From the NCBI GenBank assembly GCA_019671005.1, contig CM033732.1, positions 48,721,392 through 48,785,391 of the forward strand: 64,000 bases of DNA, read 5' to 3'. The translations under genes were made by a program, and so were the position numbers. The notes under the pieces were generated by a model. The model was not told where the DNA came from. It did not search any database and saw only the letters and a program-made list of their open reading frames with translations. Numbering within the stretch: position 1 is the first letter of the stretch; each line of letters opens with the position of its first letter. This stretch comes from Hibiscus mutabilis (Eukaryota; Streptophyta; Magnoliopsida; Malvales; Malvaceae). Of this stretch, positions 36,604 through 49,355 are shown in pieces.

Positions 36604-36906
36604 CCCTCGAACAACCCATGTATGTATGAAAAAATATGTATTTATACCATATATGTCTGTAGAAAGTCATTTAAATTAAAATCAATTAGTACCATAACAT
36701 TATAAATGTATATAACTAAATTTGAACAAAATTACGAACAACTCAATTCAAAATGACCCAACTCGAAAAATTTTTTAAATAAAATTTAAATCATAAAATA
36801 TGATTCGTTAACTCAACTAACACAAAAAATCGGTTGAATACTCACTCGACATAATCCTGCAGTTGCCCCGATGCCAAGTTGCCAACGTACATAGATATCT
36901 CCAGAT

Positions 36907-37081
36907 GCAGGGGCGGATGCACGCAGCCCTGCTATGGTGCACATACATCTCTATTAAAAAAAATCTAATTTAGTGTTTTTTTTTAAATTATTTTAGTTTA
37001 GTGTATAAAGGAATTTTTTTGCGTACTCATTTGAAAAAAAATATTTTGAACCCTATTCTTAAATTTTTGGATCCGCCACTA
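36907..37081. mobile_element. MITE-like element with GGGGCGGAT / ATCCGCCAC ends
   Basis: The left end AGGGGCGGATGCA and right end TGGATCCGCCACT are near-inverse repeats about 175 bp apart, with an AT-rich, non-coding middle. Such ends are common in plant MITEs. I could not fix a target duplication. Confidence 0.5.
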
Positions 37082-38067
37082 TCTAGACACAGTTGCTTTC
37101 AAGCGCTCCGAAATTGATTTTACCTCCCCCAAAGTCCCGCTCCAATTCTCAAGTTCGCGAAAGTTACTTTATAACCTTCTCTTGCCTGGGGACAAGTGTT
37201 ACCACCTGCGAACCACCACCATGTTAACCCACCAAAATACTAGGATGTGAACCTCCAAACTTGTAGATAGTCACTTATGATCCTTCACGAACATGCGAGC
37301 ATCATCCTATATCAAGTGTCGGTACATGTGGCACATAATGATGACAAATTAATCTAGGTCATCTCTCTCTAGGATGTCCAATCGATACCCTTAACACGAC
37401 ATCTCTCTATCGACACTTGTTGACATTGTTCAAACTCTTATAAATGGCCATACAACAAAAAAACACGGTCACTATTCCTAAACCAAACCAAACCAGACCA
37501 CTTCAAAATCATTTTCTACCACCATCAAAACTATCGTCAAAAACACTGTTCATTTTACTAGTCAACAGAATCCCAACACTGGACAAGCCCTTCTTGTTCA
37601 CTTGGAGTTCTTTCAAGCTCTCAAGAAGTGAGGGAATGAATGCATTGCAAATGGGGTCGCTATCAGAGTCGGACTTCAAGAACCAAAGAAATTAATCCTC
37701 CAAGAGACAAAGGAAACTTTACATCTTTAAATAAAATAGTAATAGCTAAATTGAATCCTTGTTGTATGAATACTGTTTTATACTCACAAATAAAATCAAA
37801 CTCTTAAGCCTAACATCAATTCTCAAAATATATTTTTGTACAAGTTAAGATTGAATATATATACATGAATGAAATAGAGTTGTACTTCTAATATTATCAG
37901 GAGTAAGCGTTGAAGTAGGATATCTTTCATATATATATTACACAGACCAAAGTTTCCATCATATCATAATCTTTATACTTACCTCACGCCTTTGGTGCAA
38001 CTACACTTCTTTATCTTCCGATTTCCTTTGCTTCTCAGTTAGCCATTCGGAATTAGTAGTTATTAGA
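37082..38067. other. Upstream region of the sugar transporter
   Basis: An 83-codon frame at 37444-37695 has no recognisable domain. The last 150 bp probably hold the promoter and leader of the transporter gene. Confidence 0.4.
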
Positions 38068-39887
38068 ATGGCCGGCGGTGGAGGTATCTCTTCTGGTTCC
38101 GGGAAACACTACGGTGCAAACTTTACTTCCAAGGTAGTGTTCGCCTGCGTTGTTGCCGCCTCGGGTGGTTTAATCTTTGGTTATGATCTTGGTATTTCAG
38201 GTAAAAGGATTTTCTTTTTTTTCCTTCAATTTTTTCTTTCATGTTATCATTGAATATTGTTTGGAATATTAATGGCAACGAGGTATTTTCTGCAAATTGA
38301 TTCATTCTGCAGGTGGAGTTACATCCATGGATCCTTTCCTAGAAAAATTCTTCCCCAAAGTTTATAGGAAAGAAATGTCTGTCCAACCTTCAGACGATCA
38401 GTATTGTAAGTTTGACAGCCAAATACTAACGTTGTTTACATCTTCGTTATATTTGGCTGCTCTTCTGTCGTCCATGGCTGCATCTTGGTTAACTCGAGCG
38501 TTTGGGAGGAAAAAGACGATGATGTTCGGAGGTTTACTTTTCGCCATTGGTGCCATTGGCAACGGCTTTGCTATGAACTTGCCCATGCTTATTTTTGGTC
38601 GGTTGTTGCTCGGCTTTGGCATTGGATTTGCCAATCAGGTACTAATCACGATAGGTTTTTTCCACTGGTTTGATATATGTTTTTGTTTAATCTGTTTTAA
38701 TGAATTTTATTTGCAGTCTGTTCCGATATATTTATCCGAGATAGCTCCCTCCAAATACCGAGGACGTTTGAACATTATGTTTCAATTGTCAATCACCATT
38801 GGCATACTATCTGCCAACGTATTGAACTACTTCACTGCCAAGATCGAAGGCGGCTGGGGTTGGCGAATAAGCTTGGGTGCAGCTGTTGTCCCCGGTTTGA
38901 TTTTTTCTTTTGGTTGCTTTTTCCTCTCTGACTCGCCGAACTCGTTGCTCGAACGCAACAAATTCGAAGAGGCTAAAGATACGCTGAGAAAGATCCGTGG
39001 CATCGAAAATGTAGACGAAGAGTTCAAGGATTTGGTAAAGGCCAGTGAGGCAGCCAAGTTGGTTCAAAACCCTTGGAGAGACATTGTAAGCAGGAAGTAC
39101 AGGCCTCAGCTTACCTTCGCTGTCTTGATTCCCTTGTTCCAACAATTAACCGGCATGAACGTGTTCGTGTTCTATGCACCTGTCTTGTTCAAGAGCATGG
39201 GATTCGGCAACAACGCTTCCCTTATGTCAGCACTGATCACCAGCATTGTTAATCTCTTTGCAACAGTAGTTTCCATCGCCTTCGTCGACAAGTACGGGAG
39301 GAGGACTCTGTTCCTCTACGGTGGCCTTCAAATGTTTATTTGCCAGGTACTCAATTCACCAACAACAAGCATTTCGATTCAGTTTACTCCATTCATAACT
39401 CGTTTGTTCTTTTTTTTTTTTTACTCAGCTTGTGATGACTGTTTCAATTGCTTCCAAATTCGGCACGAATGGGAATCCGGGCCAACTTCCATTCTTGTTC
39501 TCGCTCGTCGTTGTGGGAGCAATGTGTGTTTACATCGCGGGTTTCGCATATTCATGGGGTCCTTTGGGTTGGCTGGTTCCGAGTGAGATATTCCCGCTTG
39601 AAATCCGTCCGGCGGCTCAAAGTATAACGGTGGTAGTGAACATGATCTTCACATTCGGCATTGCTCAAGTGTTTACGGCTATGCTTTGCCACATGAAGTT
39701 CGGGCTATTCATCTTCTTTGCATGCTGTGTGGTGGGTATGAGCATTTTCATCTACAAATTATTGCCGGAAACAAAGGGAGTCCCCATTGAAGAAATGACC
39801 ATGGTTTGGAAGAATCATCCTTTTTGGACCAACTATGTTGTCCTTGACAAAGCTTTGCCCAGCCTTGAAATGGCCGTAAAGGTTTAA
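38068..39887 (+). CDS. STP-type monosaccharide/H+ symporter, intact
   Basis: Plasma-membrane sugar transport protein of the major facilitator superfamily that imports hexoses with protons. Four exons: 38068-38200, 38313-38638, 38717-39346 and 39429-39887, all GT-AG. They sum to 1548 nt, exactly 515 residues plus stop, the usual STP length. Motifs: FGYDLGISGGVTSMDPF after helix 1, FGRKK between helices 2 and 3, PIYLSEIAP, QQLTGMN in helix 7, DKYGRR, and PETKGVPIEEM at the C-terminus. Cys in the first outer loop (QYCKFD) and in AMLCHMKFG fit the two lid cysteines of STPs. The start codon gives the standard MAGGG N-terminus. I cannot name the subclade. Confidence 0.95.
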
Positions 39888-40583
39888 TTTATTTTTCTAG
39901 AATACTTAGTTTATTGCTCAGACAGTCGTAGTTCTTTTTTTTTTCCAATTAAGTGTTTTCTTTAATTTTATTTATTACAAACAATGTATTTACATTTACG
40001 TTATTTAAAAGACCATAAAAACATAATTAAATTTTACAAAAAGCACGATTCAATCATTTATCAAAAATATATATAATTTAATTTGATGTACTACCGATTC
40101 ATAATTGAAATATATAATAATTATTTTTGTTTTATTCAGCAAGATGAATTTATTATTAAAAGCTTCTTACAAGTCTTAATCTGAATTATGTGACTCATTA
40201 AAAATCTTTTTAAACCTAAATAGAAAAAAAGTACAACACAACCAGAAATAAACGAACCAACACCCGCACAAAACAAAAGAGAGTCAAAAAGCCTCATGGA
40301 CCGCTCTCAGCTCCTCGAACCCTGCTATAGCTTAGCTACAATCTGCATCCATATTCACCACTCTTCCAAACCCAGGAAAACGAAAACAACCTCCTAATTC
40401 TAACCATCCTGCAAGATTAAGACGAGCTTTAATAATAGCAAGGAGCATAAACACCTAAATGCAGCCAAATATCACTCACAAGGAATCAGATAAACCTACT
40501 GCATTTATTCTTCGAACCAAACCAGGTGAATTATTTGATAAGTTTTTTCAAATTATATGATGATTTATGAGTATATTACTTTT

Positions 40584-40618
<35 letters not shown>

Positions 40619-41045
40619 ATCCTCTTATACAAGGGTCATTCTTTCATATACGGTTTAAAATTAAGGGTCATACTTTTGCATTCATCAAATATAAATTTTA
40701 ATAAATTATTTTAATATATAAGGGACATTCTTTTTCATCTGCATTGTTAGTCTTTTTAAAATAGACCCTTAATTTATAATATAAAAGTGGTATATTGTTT
40801 TTTTGAAATAAAGTTTTCTTAATACAAAAAATATGGATGTAAAACTTGAAAGTTTTATATTTTTTAGACCGTTGGATGAAGGTAAATGGATGTATGAGAT
40901 TAAAGTAGAAAATGTGAAGATTGTCACTTGAAAAAAAATAAGGAAATAATCTTAGCCATTTAATACCACCATCCAATGGTCTAAAAAAAGTGTAAAAGTA
41001 TTGAGTTTTATACAATGTGAGTAGATTCTAACCCTATATATATAT
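39888..41045. other. AT-rich region with repeat debris
   Basis: It includes a LINE-tail-like segment at 40140-40500 related to 35330-35520, a (TA)n run at about 40590-40616, and an AT-rich block to 41035 that contains no gene. Confidence 0.45.
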
Positions 41046-41218
41046 TAGGGATGGCAATGGATCGGATTTGGATTGGACTATATAGAGTCCAAGTCCGAAT
41101 CCAATTATAATCGGACTTGGACAATTTTTTAGATTTGGATTCGAATTTTTTCAATCAGATTTGGATCGGATTTTTTTGGATCAGATTCTGATTAAATTAC
41201 CATCCCTAGTGTTGCCCA
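41046..41218. mobile_element. hAT-like MITE, TAGGGATGG...CCATCCCTA
   Basis: A 173-bp element with perfect 9-bp inverted ends (TAGGGATGG / CCATCCCTA). The interior is made of GGATTTGGAT-type and complementary repeats. TAGGGATGGCAA-type ends are typical of small plant hAT elements. No clear 8-bp target duplication is visible because the left flank is a TA run. Confidence 0.7.
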
Positions 41219-42218
41219 AGTCTAAGGGGTAGATCGGCGAGTTTTAGCGTCTTTAGGGTATATTGTGTTTCGACCCTCTAACTTTTTGTTTTAATGCAAA
41301 TCAATTCATAATTTTTGTTCAGATCTAAATTTTTTGTTATTTTTTTACTTTATATTTTTTTCTCTGCTTATCGACATCTTTATTTTAGTTTTATGTTTTA
41401 CCTTTAGCTGAATTTCATAGCTTAAGCTTAAGCTTTCGGTTCTGTTAATCGTGAATTTATTACTATTTTATGATCTTGATTTTTCTTTTCATGCACTTGT
41501 TGGTTGAATTTTATGATATTGGTTTTATGTCTTCTATAAAACTACAGCCATACGTATTGATTAATAATTTCAATTCAGTAACTTTAAAAAAAGGAAAAAA
41601 GAGGCTAATAATTTTAATTCATTAGCAAAGGATTCACCTGAGAAAATCAATGTCACAAGTATTAAATATCAAGGGTGTTTAAAAAGCTTTTTTGGTTGAA
41701 TGTGAGTTTGAAATTTTGTCTTATCTTAATTTATGGAGCAGAAGAGGTACTGTAAAAGGGAAAATTTTGTATTTTATAAATCATTGGATAGTATATAAAA
41801 CAAAATTCTCTTCTGGAAGAATTGAATTTTTAAATGGGAGTATGAATTTTAGAACATGATTTGTTCCATACCAAAGTTGCATTAGATGGGTGGATGAATT
41901 TTGTTCCTTTTGCTTAGGTTGGTATGTAGTGCTTGCATTTTTCTTTTTAGTTTTGGTTTAGGGTGTTTTTTTAGTAGCTTAGTTCTTCGTTACTTTTTGT
42001 AATGATACTGCTCCATACAATTTTTATACTCTAATAAAATCTATCATCAGAAAGGATATTAACTATAACAACCTGAACTGTCACTAACATTAACGACTAA
42101 CTAATTTCTTAGTTGATTAAATCATCCTCATATAATTGCTATTGCATTGAGTTTTGAATTTTTGTTACTTATATAATTACTTTGTTTTTACATGTTTTTG
42201 TTAATGTTGCAAATAACA
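41219..42218. other. Upstream of the Myb/SANT-like ORF, no gene seen
   Basis: AT-rich sequence with no coding match; it may be promoter and leader of the following broken gene. Confidence 0.4.
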
Positions 42219-43131
42219 ATGAGTAACCCTAAATCAAGTAAAGAAGGGGGTACATCAAAACATTTTAGATGGACGAAACCAATAGAACATATTTTCTTAG
42301 AAATACTTGTAGAGGAGGCTCAAAAAGGAAATAAACCATCAAATTTCTTTAGATTGGTTTCTATAAAACGAATTGTTGCAGCTATTTCTGAAAATTTTCA
42401 AGTTTAGTGTGATACTAAACATGTGGAAAATCATTTGAGGACTCTCAAAAACACATGAAAAATTATATGCAAATTTCGTGAAGAAAGTGGATTCAGGTGG
42501 GATGACAACATGAAAATGATAACATGCGATAGAGTGACGCATGATGCTACAATAACGGTAATCTTTACATACTTCCATTTTAATATATTAAATTTATATT
42601 TTAATAGTTTTTCTAATTGTGTATAATTTTTAACATGCACACTCGAAATATGCTCCATTTTTGAACAAAAATATTGATTTCTATGATGAGATGGCTTTGG
42701 TTGTCAGTAAAAATATGGCAACGAGAAGTTTTGCCAAAACATTTGCGGATATAGATTTGGATGATGCTAATGAAAGTTCAATCCCATTAAACTTCAACAT
42801 TGAAAATGATAATGAGGAAAGGACAAAGGTATCTTCATCCGGCACATCAAAGCGTAAAAGAAAAAATATCAAAGAAAGTGGCGAGGATGACCACATTCAA
42901 TTTGTAGGTGAGAAACTTGGTGAGATTGCTAAAGCATTACAAAATTTTAACGAGGATAAGACACCACATCTTTACAAAGAAGTGATGTTGATGGAAACAG
43001 AAGGGTTTGATGATGAGTTTCTTTGCAATGTGTTTAATTTTTTTGAGAAGAATGAGTACGAGGCCAAAGTTTTTTTGGCTAAAAAATCGAAGCATAGAAA
43101 AATTTGGCTTCAAAAGTTTACTCAAGGGTAA
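42219..43131 (+). pseudogene. Myb/SANT-like DNA-binding protein, broken
   Basis: It starts MSNPKSSKEGG and continues into a Myb_DNA-bind_3-like domain (RWTKPIEHIFLEILVEEAQ). An in-frame TAG at 42405-42407 and a TGA near 42457 interrupt the domain, which then continues (FREESGFRWDD). After an intron-like gap the second exon, from about 42640, gives KYAPFLNKNIDFYDEMA and an acidic, Lys-rich linker to the stop at 43129-43131. This architecture is found in plant L10-interacting-MYB-like proteins and in genes carried by PIF/Harbinger transposons. No DDE transposase is seen nearby. Two relatives of one MITE flank it. Confidence 0.7.
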
Positions 43132-44009
43132 AAATATGTAGTTTTAATGTGGTATTTAATTATAATTATACACTTAACCGATGTTGTTGAAATGTGTTGT
43201 AGTATTAATTATGCATTCCGACAATATAGTTCGTTTAATGTGTTGTAGTACTAATTATGTAGTTGGACAATATTTTATTATAATTATTATATACTACTAA
43301 TTCTGTATTTGAATGATATTATTGTTTTAAAGTTTGTAATATTATGCATTTGAACAATATTATTGTTTTAATGTAGTGTAGTACTAATTATACATTTAGA
43401 ATGACATTGTTTAATATGATATGTTACTATTTTTTTATTTCTCGTATTCAATCACATTTTGTTGATAAAAGCAAATTCGTAGTTGTTTTTTTGCATATTC
43501 TATCTTTATTAACTTGTTGAGTATTCTATATATAGTTGTCTTCATTAACTTGTTGAGTAATATATTGTAATTTTGCTTAATTATTTCATGTACATATAAA
43601 AAAAATAAAAATTGTATTATATATTTAAAATTTTATAAAATATAATTTTATAGATAAAATTAACTCAATAAAAAAATTGTGTGTTCTACTGAAAACATAT
43701 TTCCTAAAATGTTTTCAAGAAAATTTACCAAACAGTAAAAATTGAATTACACAGCAACATCTAAATACCAAAAAATAGTTTTCATAACATGCTTTTCAGA
43801 AAATGTAGTTCACTTTTTAAAATTAATTTTCTAGAAAGTCAATTACAAGGAAACAAACGGACCCTAAGTTAACTAATACTATATATTTATGTTTCTTTTA
43901 TTGTATTTAGGTTAACTTTTTTACTTTATATATATATAGTCTTATTGTTTTAATGCAAGTATTATAAATGACATTTTGTTTTAAAAGATTAAAAGTCATA
44001 AATGATTTT
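43132..44009. other. 3' flank of Myb/SANT-like gene, AT-rich
   Basis: No gene is seen. GGAAACAAACGGACCCTAA (about 43850-43868) resembles a PIF/Harbinger-type terminus with a TAA target site, but I found no convincing left partner. Confidence 0.4.
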
Positions 44010-44203
44010 ATTTGAACTCGGTCTCAGATCGGATTTGGATCGGACATGAACTTGGATCGGATCGAATCCTGACAATATCCATATCCGATCTGTCTCTTAT
44101 TAGGACTCGGACTCTTTTTTTGGATTCATATTTGAACTTTTTTTAATCAAATTTCGGATCAAATTTTTTTTCGATTGGATCAGATTCATATTAAATTTTA
44201 ATC

Positions 44204-44210
<7 letters not shown>
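44010..44210. repeat. Degenerate relative of the 41046 MITE
   Basis: GATCGGATTTGGATCGGAC and GATCAGATTCATATTAAATT match the interior and right end of 41046-41218 in the same orientation. The end is decayed (AATCTCTAA for CATCCCTAG). A (TA)n run follows at about 44207-44240. Confidence 0.6.
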
Positions 44211-44240
<30 letters not shown>

Positions 44241-44243
<3 letters not shown>

Positions 44244-45132
44244 CTCGCATTCATTAAATATAAATTTTAAAATTAACATGTTGTGTCATTCTTTGGTTTT
44301 ATGGAATAGAATGAGGCGTTGAGTGTTTAAAATTAAAATTATTTTTTAGTACATTTTATTATACTACATTAATAATAAAAGTTTTTAAATTAAATTTGAA
44401 GTTAATTGTATTACCCATCTTCAAACTATGAAATCATTTAAAATTGTTCCAAAACTTTTAAATATTTCAATTTGATTTTTAAATTATTATTTTTTAAATA
44501 TTTTAATTTCATCTTATAACTATAATTTTTATTTTAAATTGATCCAAAAAAATTGAATGTTTTAATTTTAACCTCAAATTATTATTTATGTAATATCTTA
44601 TCATTACATAATAAACATCAATAATTTTATGGTGATTAAAAGTTTTTTAACAAATTTATAAACATAGAATATAATTAACATATGTACACAAGAGAAAAAG
44701 CAGATAATGTTTATCTCAAGAAACCTAAATTCAAATTATTTTGTCTGTAAGATATGTACATTGTCAAGGATTAAAAAATCTATTAAATATATTATATTGT
44801 AATCACCTTAATATTATAATTAGCACATATTGAAAATTTAAAAATTCATTGGACATTTAATTATTATGCTATAAATATAAACAACACAAGCTAACAAGAA
44901 TTAATATCGACTTAATATTCAGAAACCATAAAGTAAAGTAGGAGACTAGAATGACTAATCCGTCATAAAATCTGATCAACACTAAACTTGTTTAGACTTT
45001 GAAGAAAAAATTATTAAGTTCAAATAAATATTTTCAACCAATAGCAGACCCCAATTCCAGCAGGCAGCTAAATGTTTTGTTGTTGTTTACTGGTAGGAAA
45101 ACAATACAAGGAGATCACACAAGCTGTCCTTT
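44241..45132. other. AT-rich DNA beyond the HSP70 stop codon
   Basis: No gene is seen. The last 100-150 bp probably hold the HSP70 3' UTR. Confidence 0.45.
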
Positions 45133-48100
45133 TCACTTGCTGTCAGTGAAATCTGCATCTATTACATCCCCATCAGGCCCCTTGTTGTTTGATGAATCTA
45201 AAGGTCCACTTTCAGCACCAGGTGCAGGTCCAGGTCCGGCACCTCCGGCACCGGGTTGGTTGTAAAGTGACTGACCAAGTTGCATAACTTCTTGGTTGAG
45301 TGCAGCCATGGCATCCTTCATACCTTGTGTCGAGTCCTGTGAGATTGCATCCCTCAGTTCTTGCAACTTTGCCTCTACTTTCTCCTTGACCGGACCAGGG
45401 ACCTTGTCTCCAAGCTCTTTCAGCTGCTTCTCGGTCTGGTAGACGACAGAATCGACTTGGTTCTTTGTGTCAATGGCATCCCTTCTCTCCTTGTCCTCCT
45501 TCGCAAACTTCTCAGCATCCTTTACCATTCTATCAACCTGCATATTTCAACAAATGAATCGAGCAATCGTTTATTATCACTACTTGCATCCGACTCAGAT
45601 AAAAAGGGCTTCAAAGCAATTCATGGGTGAAACAATAGAAGTACATCCCAAATTTAAATGTGCATACCTCATCATTTGGCAAAGTACTAGCACCGGTAAT
45701 AGTGATGTCCTGCTTATTCCCGGTTCCTTTGTCAATAGCAGTGACTGAGAGGATGCCATTGGCATCAATGTCGAATTTGACTTCAATCTGTGGAACACCA
45801 CGTGGTGCTGGTGGGATACCGTCAAGTCGGAAGCTGCCAAGAGATTTGTTATCGCGAACAAACTCTCTTTCACCTTGGAGTACATTGATCTCAACACTTG
45901 TCTGGCCATCGGCTGCTGTGGAGAACACCTCTGATTTTGAGGTTGGCAGAGTGGTGTTTCTCGGGATGATTTTGGTTATAACACCACCAAGAGTTTCTAG
46001 ACCAAGCGACAACGGGCACACATCCAAAAGCACAATATCACTGACATCTCCAGATAAAACACCGGCCTACAACCGACAGAGAGACACAACGGAAAGCATT
46101 AAAAATAGAATTTAAACAATCATAAGTGTTGTTGAGCAAGTAAACAACTCGATCCACATCAACTTCATACAACTTCATAGGAACAAGCACGATAGAGATT
46201 TCACTACAACTTAAGCAAGAATAGACCAACCTGAACTGCAGCCCCCAGGGCAACAACTTCATCCGGATTAACAGTCACATTAGGTTCCTTGCCGGTCAAC
46301 TTCCTCACAAGTTCCTGAACAGCTGGGATACGTGTTGACCCACCAACAAGAATCGCCTCATCTATGTCCTTAAGGGACAGTTTTGCATCCCTCAGGGAAT
46401 TCTCCACTGGTGTCTTCAGCCTATAGAATACATTAAGATGAAACTTAAGATCATCATATTAAGCCCAAAAATTTGGAACAATTACAAACATGTATCCCTC
46501 CCTCTGTCTCTCTCTCTTAAATAAAGAGATTAAAATGATAAAAGCTACCTGTCAAGTAGGTCTGAGCACAATTCCTCGAGCTTAACCCTCATAAGGGTAG
46601 TCTCAATGTGTTTAGGCCCATCTACAGTTGCAGTAATGAAAGGCAAACTGGAACAACAAAAAGGTTACATTAATGAACACCACCCACAAAACACAAACAA
46701 AAAATGTATACGACGAAAATACGGGGAGAGAATTGCCTTATGTTTGCTTGAGTCAAAGATGATAACTCCATTTTAGCCTTCTCAGCCGTCTCGGTTAACC
46801 GCTGAAGAGCCTGTTTGTCTTTCAAAAGATCAATGCCTTCATCTCTCTTGAAGCTGTCAGCAAGCCAGTCAACAATTCTCTGCACGCAAAATATAAGACA
46901 TACTTCAGCAGTCAGCACAGAAAAATACAACTAATATGAATGAAGAATGTTCCTTAGTCCGAGCATAATTACCTTATCAAAGTCATCACCACCCAAATGT
47001 GTGTCCCCAGATGTAGAGAGCACCTCAAACACACCATCACCGACCTCGAGCACTGTAAACATATTAACAAATGAACAATCAAACATTGGTTGGAATATTC
47101 ACCTATGCTGCTCCGAGTTCCGACTCAAACAGGAGCAAGGATATGACAACCAAGATCAACTATACACATATCAGACACTATGCATGCAGATGAATAGTTT
47201 CTTGACTGGCTACAACTTCGATACCTGAAACATCGAATGTACCACCTCCAAGATCAAACACAAGGATGGTTTCATTGTTCTTCTTCTCAAACCCATATGC
47301 CAAAGAGGCAGCAGTAGGTTCATTGATAATTCGAAGAACTTCTAATCCAGCAATTCGACCGGCATCCTTTGTTGCTGTCCGTTGGGAATAGTTGAAGTAA
47401 GCAGGGACAGTAACAACAGCTTTGGCCACTTTATCATTCAAAAACTTTGAAGAATCGTCAACAAGCTTCCTCAAAACCTATAATCCAAAACTAATTATAA
47501 CTCATTTGCCATGTAAAGATTCTAAATTTTTTACATATAAATTCGAAATTCCAAAAATTTTTGTTCCAAAAATTTCCCAAATTATTGAATTTTCAAGTCA
47601 AAGGAACTCAATAAACATAGCTACAATATACCTGAGCTGAAATTTCCTCGGCGGCAAATTGCTTACCAATGGCGGGACACTCGAGCTTAACATTGCCATT
47701 GTCGTCTCTTACAACCCTGTAAGAAACCTGCTTCGATTCCTCATCCACCTCCGACATCTTCCTTCCAATAAACCTCTTCACCGAGAAGAACGTATTCTCA
47801 GGGTTAACGACGGCTTGCCGTTTCGCAATCTGCCCAACCAACCTATCCCCGCTCTTGGTATACGCCACCACAGACGGCGTCGTTCTCTGCCCTTCCGCAT
47901 TCGTAACGATTGTGGGTTCCCTCCTTCCATGGCGGCCACGGCCGAGTTAGTAGTCCCGAGATCGATTCCAGCCACTTTTTCATTCACAATTCTAACCGGA
48001 CCAACACTATACCGTCCACCGTTGCCGTTGGATTTCGCCAGCCGTAAGAAGGCGGCGTTTAACGGCGAAGGTTTACCCAGTAGTTGACCGAAGAAAACGG

Positions 48101-48185
48101 TTCTGGGTGAATGGTGGTTGGGTTTTCGCGAAGAGGCGAATCCGATACCACCGAGCACGTGGATTGGAGCAGTGGAAGAAGCCAT
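45133..48185 (-). CDS. HSP70: Chloroplast stromal HSP70, one-base frameshift in exon 1
   Basis: Stromal Hsp70 chaperone for import and folding in plastids. Exons: 47632-48185, 47225-47477, 46973-47052, 46737-46879, 46549-46647, 46231-46420, 45668-46066, 45133-45537. A Ser-rich transit peptide (MASSTAPIHVLGG) precedes GIDLGTTNS; DLGGGTFDVS, ILVGGSTRIPAVQ and the plastid-type tail DVIDADFTDSK follow. Exons total 2123 nt; one added base gives 2124, 707 codons plus stop, the normal size. The missing base is in the A/C run near 47916-47919, right after AMEGG. This single flaw in an otherwise perfect gene suggests a sequence error, a recent null allele, or an early pseudogene. Two further oddities: the normally invariant Asp of YFNDSQR is Tyr (codon 47388-47390), and the intron after exon 4 has a GC donor (46736-46735). 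Confidence 0.9.
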
Positions 48186-48849
48186 TGAAAACCGATTGGG
48201 ATTTGAGAAAACTGAGAGAAAACGAAAACGGAGAGTGAAAAGGGGAAATGGGAAAGGGATATAGGCTGCGTTGGGTTTGGGGTTAGGAAGAAGATAAGGA
48301 GAAAACGGGAGAGAAGGGTTTTAAGAGCAAAAACCAAAGGGAGTAGTGTGAGTGGCAGCGTCAGGTGGGTATGAGGGTTACAAATTAGGGAAGTTTGATT
48401 CGCGGAAAATACTATTATTAAGGGAAATAATTGTTCGCGTAAACTACATAAGTGGTCACCAAACTATTGTTTCTCTCCTGTTTTAGTCACTGAACTAATA
48501 TTTTTGGCAAAACTGTCACTAACGTTACATATTTTTCTTATTTTGGTCACTGACCGTTAAAATTCAGTTAAGTATGGTGACATTGCATGGAAAAATAACA
48601 ATTTTAGTCCAAAAAAATTTACATTTAATCAACTTGGTCCTCATGCTCTAGAATTTAACTTACTTTTGAAAATTATTATAATTTGGACTTCTTACTTTCA
48701 CTTCCCTTACAAAACAACCATCTTCTTCAGTAGAAACTATACCCCTATGGCCCTATCATAAATCTAACCATCTCAGAATCCTAAAGTCTAACCATAAATT
48801 CTTCATATACAAAGCAAAGAGAAGGGAAAAACACCCCAAAATCTTTTAA

Positions 48850-48967
48850 ATGGGGATGAATCTCGGTAACATGTCCTGGATGCTAAAATGCATAGGTAAT
48901 GGTGAAATCATCACTATCAAGGCTAATGACGACAACAATAATGTTATTTTCATGTTCGAGAATCCAA
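48850..48967 (+). pseudogene. PCNA: Captured PCNA exon fragment 1
   Basis: The frame MGMNLGNMSWMLKCIGN then IITIKAN ... FMFENP closely follows the plant sliding clamp from its central Met-Gly-Met to the FMFESP segment. It ends at a GTGAGC donor at 48968 in the phase expected of a PCNA intron. Several conserved residues have changed (for example Lys to Trp after NMS), so it is not under normal selection. Confidence 0.8.
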
Positions 48968-49355
48968 GTGAGCTTTCCAGTTTCCTGTTTTTTGATAGCT
49001 TTTGCTTGAGTTGAGCTTTGGTTTTAGGGATCTGGATTTATTTAGAATTTGTTTTGTATTGTTTCATTTTAATTTTGTTTCGATTGAATGATTAGTTTGT
49101 ATAAAAACTATCATTTGTTTGGTTGATGTGATTATAGTGGAGACGTAATGGAAATTGTATAAACCGTAAATCTATCGGGGTTTTTTCTCTGTAAATTGAT
49201 TATGTTGTTAGTTTTGTTTCGTGAAGATTTTAATGCTTTGTAGATGCTTATTGCTAGATCTTAATCAAGATGAAGATTGTATTTTTCTCAATGAGAACGA
49301 GAATAAACACCATGTTTGGTTTTATTGGGTAAAAAGTTTGTTAGTTTTATTCGCA

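Noticed and set aside
37444..37695. 83-codon ORF upstream of the sugar transporter
   Set aside because: No recognisable motif; single-copy intergenic DNA; probably chance.
43850..43870. Harbinger-type right terminus
   Set aside because: No matching left terminus or DDE transposase could be found, so not called as an element.
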